Below are positions 55,121 through 64,000 of a stretch of DNA of 64,000 nucleotides, one piece after another. The position numbers were made by a program, and so were the translations under genes. The first letter of the stretch is position 1; each line of letters starts with the position of its first letter. The notes under the pieces were generated by a model. That model did no database searches. It was not told the DNA's origin and worked only from the letters and a program-made list of their open reading frames with translations. The DNA is from Cercophora sp. LCS_1 (Eukaryota > Ascomycota > Sordariomycetes > Sordariales > Lasiosphaeriaceae), in the NCBI GenBank assembly GCA_036250225.1, contig JAPZLL010000029.1, forward strand, positions 372,001-436,000, read 5' to 3'.

Positions 55121-57706
55121 GTTGGAAGGATAACCGACGATGCGCGTCCGATGTGGTGGCCAGAGGAGTCGATCCCGGATTCTGGGGTTGGGACTTTGCG
55201 GCCTTTTATCAGCGATCACCTCATGCCATGGGTCGCAGAACCATCAACCAAGATACGTGATTTCTTAGCTGCCGACTGGGTATCCTGCCTCTGCGGGTTG
55301 ATGGAAAAGATTGGATCAATTGCCAGCTCCGAAGTACATGTACCTAGTCATAACGAAGAGACATGGGCTTTTCCCGCCAACTCAGACGTTCCCCGGTCTC
55401 CTGGGAGCCAAGGACCAGAACCCGAGCTGTACAGGTACGTCTTCCCGGTCTCACACCTGCAGATGGTTCATGGGTTGACCCTGAAATATCCAGCAATAGA
55501 AATCTCGAGATCCAGTGAGCTTAAGCCATAACGGGCTGACCATGGCCAGACCTCCAGTTCGCTTGAAGCGACCAATTGCATCGGGTCGATATAGTGTTTT
55601 CCCTTATCTTTTATATATCACGGTCCTGGGTCGGGGGCTTCCAAGCGCACCGTTCATCGATGGCGTATCCCGTCATCGTGGATAGAGGGGAGCGAAGCCA
55701 TTTCTTTGGCTCGGTACCATACCTGACTGACAGATGCAAAGTGGCTAGCGGACCCTCCCGTCCAGCTCGGGTGGATGAGTCGGGATGTTTCCACACGGGC
55801 GGGTGACAGCGCTTATCTTGCCGTTCATTCAGCCGTCATAGGTCCCAGCCACGGCTTGCTGAGGTTTGACAAGCAACATCCACCTATCATGATCCCTAGA
55901 AGCCGAGAAGTCACGCCAGGGGGCACCGGGGGAGATTCCCGGTCCTAATTCCCGGGATTGGACGAAAAGAGTATAGAACTCGTGGGACATCAAATTCATT
56001 GGGCGTTGAGTGAACGGCTCGTAGAGCGAGTTTCGACTCCTGATCGACGTAGTATGTTTTTCATCCTGCGCGTCTTGGTTGCGCTCAGCGCTGCGACTGG
56101 AAGGCACCAGGAATGCGTTGCATCCGACCTTGCCTGCCAATCACCATATCACGACGTTATCATTGCTAGTGAATACCCACGCTTTGCTTCAATTCCGTGA
56201 GGTTGACTCCTGGGTTGTTTGTGCGAGTTCTTCGGATGTCCGAAGTCGAAGCGAGCCCGAGGAGTTCATCGGCAATTCTCAATCTCGGTCGGAGCATTTT
56301 TGAAGGGCGGCACTCCTGGCACACCCGGATGAATGGGAGCCGGGACGACAAGTAATATAATCTGAACCCATGAACCCAGAGCCAAAGTATTGGGTGGAGC
56401 CTAACCGATCGATCACTGAGCTGAATTCCGCCTTCCCATATTGTTTTGATCCCAATCCCACAAATCATCTGGCCACAGGAAATCGCGTGCAGCAGAAAAT
56501 GCGGACGGCGATGTCAAACTGTTTTGGGATCTGTGCATGTTGATTTAATGCGCGCCGAGTATAGGCCTTAGATTCGACTTGGCTCGTCGCGCATTGGGAG
56601 CGGCATTCTCTTGCGGGACTAGCAATCCTAAGGGTGGCCTGGCAGCGTCTTCTGGGCTTTCGGGAACCCGCCCGTCCGAGTGGGCATTGAAGGCTCTTCA
56701 GTCAACCTGGTCGCTGGGACTCGAGAGAAGGAAGCATTCTTTTCTGCCGTCGAGCCATTAAATTGCCATCACCAAGTCGAATCTGATGATAAACAGAAAA
56801 TATTGTCACCTCGGGTGAGTAATCGCCATTTTCTTGGAGGCGGGCCATGCCCTCTTGTCTCACAAGCCCTCATTCTCGTCACTGAGCGTGGGGACATGCC
56901 AAGTCACGAGAGGCTAGAGGAAATAATTACGAGTTTGAACGGTTTAGACTGCGCATTCCGGCCCGCTCGACCGACTTGTGGATTCACGTTGTCGAAACGA
57001 CAAACTTCAAGGGGAGGCAATGTTCTTCTCGAGCAGCAGGCCTGCGACAGGACGGGACAAAGTGATTGGGGCGTTGGTGAAATGGTTGCAGATGTTTCAG
57101 TCAGAACCTTATTTGGTGACTGGAGTCGGTGTTTGGCACCAGTCGAAGAAGAAGGACAACGAATCGACGGTTTTCGCGGAAGGGCATCTCATTTTCCGAG
57201 TCGTGTGGTTGGCTGTTATTTTGAGCGATGCAGGCGCGTTTGGCGCCAAGTCGAAGGTCGCCTTTCCGAAAAGGAGTCTCGTATCGCAAGTCGCCATGAT
57301 AGGGCGCAAAACTGCCGCGGCTAGGGATCGCAGGTGAAACTGGTAAACTGTCTGCAGAACTTGGGATACCGCGAGTATAGTCTTGGCTTGCTCTGGGGCT
57401 AAAAGCCGACGACGCAGGCGGCATTTGGCACCAATGAAAATCGACAGTGCGCTTGGTTCACCAGTGAGGATCTCTCAGTTCTAAATCTGGGAGTCGGGAG
57501 TGTTTCGGCAGTCACCCCTGCATGATCTCAGGGTGCTGACGCATAAAACCACTGGTCGAGCTGGTTGGTGATGCTGACCAACGGCGCAGATGGGCGGCTG
57601 TTGGAGCGCGGAAGCTCAAAACTGAGCGCATGCCTCTGGTTGTAAAAGCCAGGTTTTGGTTCAGTCCGCGACTGCGCACTCCCACCACGAAGTCAACGAC
57701 GCCATC
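55121..57706. other. Intergenic, no gene supported
   Basis: 2.6 kb between divergent genes. The longest open frame (56680-57324) shows no motif. Nothing repeated or mobile recognised. Confidence 0.5.
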
Positions 57707-59950
57707 ATGGGCTCGAACGGAGAGGCCCCGGTGCAGATCCAGACAGGTCTCTGGATCAACTGGTCCCGAGGGCCGGTTTACGGTGCGACAATCACGCTGA
57801 CGAGATCGGACGCCAACACCCTGATCGCGTTCATTGCGTTCTTCGTCGCCTGGGGTACGTCAACGGAGTCTGACAGTGCGCTGGGAGAACGGGAAACGGC
57901 GGGCTGACGAGCGACAGTTGGGACATGCATATGGCGAATTATTTGCTTCGCTCTCCATTACGCCCTTTCGTCGAAAGGCGAGCAAGATGGTCTCCACCGC
58001 CAGCAGCAAGCAATCTTACGAAACGCATCCGAGCCGGAAGCTGGTCTTCGACTGATCGCCATGGTGTTTTGGGCCTGGCGACGAAGGGCGAGAAACGCGT
58101 TCTGGAGACTGTTACTGCCATTTCTCATCGCTCTTGCTTGCGTCGTCATCGGCACACTTGCGAGCGTTTTCTCGTCCCGCATCACAGATATCGGCAGTGA
58201 AGTTTTGATAGGGGGCGACAACTGCACAGCAATCGGGACGTATGTTGACTTTGCTGACAAGGAGTCAGACCCGTATGAGGCATACTTGGTCCCAGTCTCC
58301 ATGCAACGCTCATTCCAGATTGAGACTGCGGCCAACTACGCCCTGCAGTGTTATTCGGACAACGGGACCACCGAACTCGGCTGTGACTACTTTGTCCAGA
58401 GGCGTCTCCCGATCAAGATGGACATGAACGCCGGATGTCCGTTCAACAGCTCGCTGTGCAAGTCACAGGACCAGAACCTGATTCTGGACACAGGCTATCT
58501 CGACAGCCACGTGCATTTCGGCATCAACTCGGCGCCCAAGGATCGCTTCTTGTATCGACGAGTGTTGCATTGTGCACCTCTAGTAACCGAGGGACACCGC
58601 TTCGCCACCAGGGATCAGTATGGCAACCCGGCGACCGCTTATGTCTACGAAGACCAGCCGATGCGATCAAACTATACGTTTGTCTGGGGCAACACGTCGA
58701 CGTATTCTCATCCGGATTACAACATTCAGTAAGAATTCTTTATCCCCTTCCATCTATGTCCGAATTGTGGTTCTGACAAGCAGCCAGCGTGGTCCCCGCG
58801 TTTTATGAGAACGGCAGATTGAATCGCCTCAGCTTGATGAATCCAAGTCTGGAGCTGTCACAGGGCAGGAACGACTCCGAGATTCTCCTCTTTTTCCTTT
58901 CATCAAACGCGCTGGACTTTAACACCAAGACCGAAGACCCTTGGTATAACGCAGTCAGGGCGCGCAATGTCTCGACGTTCCTCACCGATTCCTCGACGAA
59001 TACCACCGTTGTGCAGAACTACACCCTCTATCAGCAAAGCGAGCCTGCTTCCCCACTCGGATGCCGTCTTCAAGACCAGTACTGCAACCCGAACAAGCCG
59101 CTTGATGTTGGCTGCTCGCCGCTGGGGACGATCTTCGACCCAATCATGCGAGCCATGAAACCCTTTGACGAAGACGTTGAGGGGCTGCTGGCGAGGGTTG
59201 GGTGGTTCACCTATGTGATTGGGGACATGGTTGCGTTCCACCACGTACCGAATGTTTTGGGCTCTCACGCGCTCTTGTCGAGACGTCGCATCACCAGCGA
59301 CGGCGTCCAGGGCAACCTTCCAAACAACCAGTGGATGCTCGACATGCAATACTGGCTCCAGATCAACCTTGCGTCGATGCAAGAGGCAGCGATTATCATC
59401 GCGACCGGGCCAAGCAGTCCCGGACAAGCGCCCTTGTTCACGGTGAAGCCGAAGCGCGCCGCTGAACGGGCCATGTGTCGGAGTCAGGTGAGCGAATCTC
59501 AGCCAACGTGGCTACCTTGAGGTGTCCGAACTGACCCCTGTGCAGAAAATCAACAGCAAGGACCATGCTTCCTTCAGCCTAGTCGGAATCGTCATTGTGT
59601 TCTCGGCGGGTCTCCTTTTCGTCGTCATCTCATACTCGCTTGACCCCCTGATGGCCTGTCTGCAACGAAGACGAGGGGTCGCTGAATATCGCAGGCTGGA
59701 ATGGAGCACAAATGGGTTTCTCCAGCTCCAGCGGCTCGGGTACGAAACAGTTGGCCAGGGAACATGGTCAAACGCGGACGGCGATGTTCCGGTGACAAAA
59801 CGCGGTGAGGTCCTCGCGCAACTCGACACCAGGGACCCAAGGTTTCCAAGAGTAGGGCGCTTCGCAGAGGAAAGCGTTCAGGACCAAATTTCCTTGTTGA
59901 CGGACAAAGCGAGCTCAGGCTACCGTGACCGAATCATCGAGCACAAGTGA
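57707..59950 (+). CDS. Fungal membrane protein with large glycosylated ectodomain, unknown function
   Basis: Exons 57707-57854, 57918-58728, 58788-59487 and 59546-59950 (introns 63, 59 and 58 bp) give 687 residues. Three hydrophobic segments: SDANTLIAFIAFFVAW near the N-terminus, LLLPFLIALACVVIGTLASV after a cytosolic QQQAILRNASEPEAGL...FWAWRRRARN stretch, and SLVGIVIVFSAGLLFVVISY near residue 560. Between the last two lies an ectodomain of about 400 residues with many N-x-S/T sites and paired cysteines (GDNCTAIGTY, LGCDYF, MNAGCPFNSSLC). The RQ-x-AILRNASxPE...WAWRR motif marks a family widespread in Pezizomycotina but without a name known to me. The C-terminal tail is cytosolic. Confidence 0.8.
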
Positions 59951-60315
59951 AGAGAGAAGGGAGGCAAGAGTTGGTTGGATGTGCGAGTCGAAATGGGAAC
60001 ACCAGTTTAGCAGAATGTTTGATACCCGTAAGCATGTCTTGAGTTGTGGTTACTTGGCGAATGTCGATTTTTCAACGGCTTTAAGGCTGTATCCTCATCA
60101 TCGGGCGAGATCCGAAGGAGTGTTTTGGGGCACCTCGTTTGAATGAGGTGGGCTAGGCGCCGGTGTCATGATCAACAAGAAAAGCCCCAGGGATGTTGAC
60201 AGACCGAGGTCAGCACCAAGCCTTCCACAGCTCAGACCCGGCCAATATTACCCAATGGCATCCCGGAGACACGAAAGCGGGCTCTGGGGCTGGAAAATGA
60301 TGTCCTGCCCTGAGC
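59951..60315. other. Intergenic, nothing recognised
   Basis: 365 bp of 3' flank and sequence preceding the protease-like relic. Confidence 0.45.
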
Positions 60316-60911
60316 ATGGAGCTGATCCAGCTTCTGACAACCGACGCTGGGGGACCCTACAACCTCAGCGGCCCCCAGAGCGCCTCGGAGCTATGGAAGG
60401 AGTTTGCCAACACTGATAAGCCGACGAACATGGTGGATCTAGCCGATATGCACGCGAGCCACACGTCTGCAGGCTGGGGTGTCTTGGGTGGTGTGTCCTT
60501 GATGGACAGACGCTGGTACGAGGAGCCCGGCTTTGTTATCTCCCTGTCACGCTCGACGACAACACCGGATACTACCTCTGGAATATCGACGACCCCAACT
60601 ACTGGTCCATTCTGAACTCGGGGGCCATCTGGGATTTGCCATCTCAGATTCTGCGGGAACAAGTCATCACCATCAAAGTCCCGTTTCATCTGCTCAATCT
60701 GACCTTGGCTACACACATCGTGGAGAAGCCAGTGACATATTTTCCGTGTCACGATGCGGGCACATACGACGTGGGGTGGTGGGAGCTTGGACGGGCATTT
60801 CTCCATGCGGCGTTCATGGGCATCAACTTTGAGAAGACTCTAACTTTCCTGGCCCAGGCGCCTGGGCCCGATCTAGACCAAAGCGTCATGAAATTATCCA
60901 AGCGCAAATAA
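60316..60911 (+). pseudogene. Aspartic-protease-like C-terminal fragment, frameshifted
   Basis: Two frames join at a CCC run (60542-60544): the first reads from MELIQLLTTDAGGPYNLSGP to RRWYEEPGFVI, the second from PVTLDDNTGYYLWNIDDPNY through VITIKVPFHLLNLTL to the stop at 60911. WWELGRAFLHAAFMGINFEK and TFLAQAPGPD recall the last beta-strands of fungal pepsin-like (A1) surface proteins, where GRAFLQAAF and FLAQAPGP are usual. Neither active-site DTG is present and there is a stop just upstream (TGA 60298), so the N-terminal lobe is missing. Either a 5'-truncated relic or the tail of a gene whose earlier exons I cannot find. Family call is from memory and only moderate. Confidence 0.45.
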
Positions 60912-60931
60912 ACCGGTTACGGGCTGTCACT

Positions 60932-61110
60932 TTCAGAACGGGATCGCGGACATGTCTCGGGCAGTTGCAAGTTCTTTCCCTCGGAATCCTGGGCCATTGT
61001 CTGGTCCTCACCAGCATTGCCCGTCATGTGCTTCGCGAGACGCTTGCCGCTCTCGTCTACAACTTTGATATTTCCTTGTGGGACGCGGCGAAGAACAGGT
61101 GGGAAGGTTG
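60932..61110 (+). pseudogene. Cytochrome P450 C-terminal fragment
   Basis: FRTGSRTCLGQ fits the P450 heme loop F-x-x-G-x-R-x-C-x-G, Cys codon at 60953. A 51-bp intron (60964-61014, GTTGCA...CACCAG) links it in frame to HIARHVLRETLAALVYNFDI and SLWDAAKNRWEG, as expected for the L-helix and last strands of a P450. No upstream P450 motifs (I-helix, ExxR) are found; the preceding sequence is the protease-like fragment. Hence a 3' remnant. Confidence 0.6.
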
Positions 61111-61375
61111 GCGGTGCCCAAATACATACCCGAGAAGTGGCCAAGCAGGTTCCATGATGGTTGGTCTGATGCCAAGGTTCACGGCGGCGGAGTCACCTGC
61201 TGGGTGAAGACTTCACAGCGTGCTTTCATTTGCGAGATAGGGGCAGTTTGGAGGAAGAGTTTGAGTGTGCGGCGGCATCAAGGGCATTGACAGGACAAGA
61301 TAATCAGGTGGTTGAGTTAAATGTCAAAGTGTTCGCTCCGTCATCAACCCCGCAAAACAGTCTCGAGAAAAATGT

Positions 61376-62566
61376 TCAAGATGCCTCCGCAACGACGCCC
61401 GGAATGTGATCAAGCCCTGGTGAACATCATGTCAGCAAGAAGGTACACTCTCAAGTGACAACGGAACTATGGGAACTCACAGCCGTCGACATCCTCCTTG
61501 ATGTTCTGGGGCAGCGTGCATTTGACTGCGTCCTCGGAGCTTTGAGTTCTCAAGGCCTTGCAGACGGCATTTGCGCAGCGAATGTCCAAGGCTTTCTGAA
61601 GGGAGTCGCCCTTCCAGCCGAAAACATAGTCACCGTGCTGGCTGTAGCCAGTTCTATTGTGTGTTAGTAGCATGTCTTTGAAGCATCTGGGACAAAACTT
61701 ACGCGTCGCCGGTGCTCCAGACAAACGGTTGCGAGCCATCCTCAGGCCAAATCGACTTGTCGTTGAAGGCAGCGGTCTGTCTTGGGTGTTAGCGAGATGA
61801 GATGCTCAACATAAGAACAGCGAATCCTTACATCCCACATGACTTCGTACATCAGCTGAGGCAATCTGATGGGATGGGTTGACGGGCAAGAACCAGTGCT
61901 CTCAAAAGTCCCGGTTGCCGGGTAAGCGACGTGGCTCTTGTGGTCTGGGCTGTCGGTGTTTTTCCCATCCCAGCATGTGGGGAACGTGATGGTCGTGCGA
62001 ATGCCGGACGCGCAGAATCCCGAAGGCAGACTTTGTGTGTCCTTCCCGGTGCATGGGGCGCCACCACCGTCGGGCATGCAGCGATGACACAACTGCCGCT
62101 GCTGACCCTTTGCCACGTTTAAGCCGGCGTCGCCAACCAACATCCGGAACCCCGGCTTGAATGCTGTCACCGTCGTCTTTCCGTCGTAGGGGGGAATGTA
62201 GTACACGGTCATGCCGCCGTCGGTGCGCAGGCCCGCGTTGGGAAACTGCTTCACACGCTTGTAGGTTCCGTTCCGCGCCTTGAAGTACAGGACCGCCGTC
62301 CAGTAGTTTGAAAAATCCTCGGCAAAGGTGCAGCTTGTGCAAGTCGAGCCCTTGACGAGATCGTGATTCGCGGGGTCCATGCTCGCATTGAATGAGTTTC
62401 CTCCCACAATCTGGTGGACGTGTGGGGACTGGGCCACGCCGGGGTTCACCAGAGGGTCCAGACGAGTGACGATGAGCTGGGAGCAGCCGAAACGGATCAT
62501 CTGTTGGGCAGAGACAGAGACGCCCTGGGCAATCAAGGCCCAGGCGAGCGTATTGATGACTAGCAT
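61376..62566 (-). CDS. DUF1996 secreted protein, paralogue 3
   Basis: Exons 61832-62566, 61703-61776, 61481-61653 and 61376-61416 (introns 55, 49 and 64 bp) give 340 residues. Signal peptide MLVINTLAWALIAQGVSVSA. Hallmarks: IRFGCSQLIVTRLDPLVNPG, HVHQIVGGNSFNASM, CTSCTFAEDFSNYWTAVLYF, KPGFRMLVGDAG, CHRCMPDGGGAPC, CWDGKNTDSPDHKSHVAYP and GDYVFGWKGDSLQKALD. It keeps the Cys-rich insert (LCHRCMPDGGGAPC) also seen in paralogue 1, and shares with paralogue 2 the last intron that splits the Trp codon after EDVDG. Extracellular; activity unknown. Unlike paralogue 1, its whole N-terminal two thirds is one exon. Confidence 0.9.
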
Positions 62567-63337
62567 TCTGGTTGGGAACGCAGTGCGAGAATGATAGGGA
62601 CTGGTGTCTTCGGACGGAGCTCTGCGACTTGAAGCGACTGGGGATTGGGGATAATTGGGGATAAATCAGGGCTAGTAGCGACCAGGTCGGGGCGGCCACA
62701 ATACAAGGGCAGGAGCAGGAGCGTAACCCAGGTCGTCAGTCCGAATCCCGTGACGAGTTCAACTTCAAAGCTGATTTCCGGCCCTTTCGCTCAGGATGCC
62801 GAGCATATCTTGATCGTCAACGGGGAGATAACGTCCAACCAGATCCCACGGTGACGATGGGGCGAATGTTGAATGCATCGGTTTTGGTCGACAAACGCGG
62901 CCGGCGCTGCATGCCAATCTGGTAGAATGACTGGATAAACAGAATCTGGCTTCCATTGTTCGCTCCGGCGTTAAGACCGCGGCGGGGAATAAAATGTCCC
63001 GCTCTTGCTGTCGGCTGTTCTTCATGCCCAGGTGAATGTCTGGGCACGCTCCGCTTGAACTCGGCTTCTCCTTGGGTAGTCATGAGATGGGTGCCATCGC
63101 GGTGCTTTTTGTGATCCGTCCGCGAGGGGGTGCCCTTGGCAGATCCGACAGTTTGCGGGTAATGGCCACGTCTTCTTGCTAATGTCCCTCGAGGGCGGGC
63201 CCAAACCCCGGCGCGGGAAAGTAGGAAGAGGGGCGATGCTCCCATGGGAGGCATTTAACACGGCGTTGACCACTTCAAGCTGAAGGATAGAATGCATGGT
63301 TTGGTTGTCCGCACTACTTCAGCCAGAAACTGTCGCA
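62567..63337. other. Intergenic between divergent secreted-protein genes
   Basis: 771 bp shared promoter region; no gene or clear site recognised. Confidence 0.5.
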
Positions 63338-64000
63338 ATGAAGATCTCGTTCTTGTCTGTCGCAACGGCGACTCTTTGTCAGTTCGCTTCAATCGCGAGC
63401 GCTGCCCGAGTATGTGGGAACGGGACATCCGTCTTCCAACACCGCATCATTGAGGTTCGATATGATGGCGCCGACCCTGCCAGGGAAACTAAAGTCGCGA
63501 CCATTGCGGCGAGTCTAAGCAACAGTGGCACCCCTCTGTACGAGTGTGTCGCGCAGTGGCCCGAAGACTGGGCGGGCTGGTATCAGGGAGGCAACGAGAT
63601 TATCTGGAGCGACTGCATCTGGACGGGCGCTGGATTCGGACAAGACGATACCGTCTCTTTCGCGGTGGACTGGAAAAATAAGACCATCTATCTCAGCCAC
63701 ACGTTTGCGTGCTCCGATAAGCGCGGGTAAGATCCATGACTTAGGTTGCGAGGAGAACGGTCTGAGCATTGACACTAAGTCATGAGTAGATTTGAGGGCA
63801 TTGCGTCAGGTGTCCTTCATGCCGACTTTGAGTGTGCGACACAGGACGGGGCGAACTTTTGCTTTCCGTCCGTCACTGCAACTGGCGCCCGACCCGATCT
63901 AAGGATAAGCACCCACGCAGGCCCATCTCCGTTGGACGCAACACTGAGCTGCGCCGAGAACACGAAGCGGTATCAGTCTTGGAGGGTCGAGGGGTGGAAA
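63338..64000 (+). CDS. Secreted protein of unknown function (3' end cut by window edge)
   Basis: Exons 63338-63726 and 63790-beyond 64000 (63-bp intron); 200 residues are visible and the frame is open to the edge. The ATG at 63338 gives a signal peptide (MKISFLSVATATLCQFASIA, cleavage after ASA near 22). The mature part has evenly spaced cysteines (VCGNGTS, YECVAQW, WSDCIWTG, HTFACSDK, FECATQDG, FCFPSV, LSCAENT) and several N-glycosylation sites, so it is an extracellular disulfide-rich protein. I do not recognise the family. It is divergent from DUF1996 paralogue 3 across a 771-bp promoter. Confidence 0.75.

Noticed and set aside
56680..57324. 214-codon plus-strand frame
   Set aside because: No recognisable domain and no start context or introns typical of neighbours; left as intergenic.

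Overview
The window is nuclear DNA of a filamentous ascomycete (Pezizomycotina, most likely Sordariomycetes). Most genes carry short introns of about 42-85 bp with GT(A/G)NGT-like donors and CTAAC/CTGAC-like branch points. The families present are typical of that group: SAT4/PTH11-like rhodopsin-domain protein, HET domain, CFEM protein, Zn2Cys6 regulator, DUF1996, DUF2985, GH7 and GH45 cellulases. The GH7 enzyme resembles Humicola-type EG I. I rebuilt exon structures by hand, keeping reading frame across every junction. Boundaries in the middle of genes may be off by a base or two, and products are inferred from remembered family features, not from a database search.

Layout. 1-1.2 kb: 3' part of a rhodopsin-domain membrane protein, cut by the left edge. 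3.5-4.5 kb: secreted His/Gly-rich conserved protein. 4.9-9.1 kb: a divergent maltose module, an MFS alpha-glucoside permease and a GH13 maltase sharing a 680-bp promoter. 9.1-10 kb: decayed alpha/beta hydrolase. 10.5-11.8 kb: predicted secreted carboxy-cis,cis-muconate cyclase-like lactonase. 12.6-13.8 kb: first of three DUF1996 paralogues. 13.8-17.3 kb: 3.5 kb with no gene seen. 17.3-19.1 kb: APC permease. 19.3-22.2 kb: a divergent iron module (siderophore transporter and CFEM GPI protein) with two perfect iron-GATA-factor sites between them. 23.5-25.2 kb: methionine-permease-like transporter. 25.6-27.6 kb: HET protein. 28.3-34 kb: GNAT acetyltransferase, AIF/FSP1-like flavoprotein, methyltransferase, Zn2Cys6 regulator. 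34.9-40.1 kb: DUF2985 membrane protein, F-box protein with a frameshift, second DUF1996 protein.

40.1-42.5 kb is gene-less and AT-richer, followed by a small AA1-like secreted protein and another GNAT. 46.2-48.3 kb holds an SLC1-type carboxylate/amino-acid symporter and an 87-residue membrane protein. 48.9-55.1 kb is a cellulolytic stretch: GH7 endoglucanase, a P450 with a GC-AG intron and a frameshift, and a GH45 endoglucanase with a changed acid residue. 57.7-61.3 kb has a three-helix ectodomain protein and two gene relics (aspartic-protease-like tail, P450 tail). 61.4-62.6 kb is the third DUF1996 gene, and a secreted protein runs off the right edge.

The clearest working units are the maltose pair and the iron pair. 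The rest reads as an ordinary accessory-rich chromosome arm. I see no polyketide or nonribosomal peptide backbone, CRISPR, rRNA or recognisable tRNA gene, and no clear transposon.
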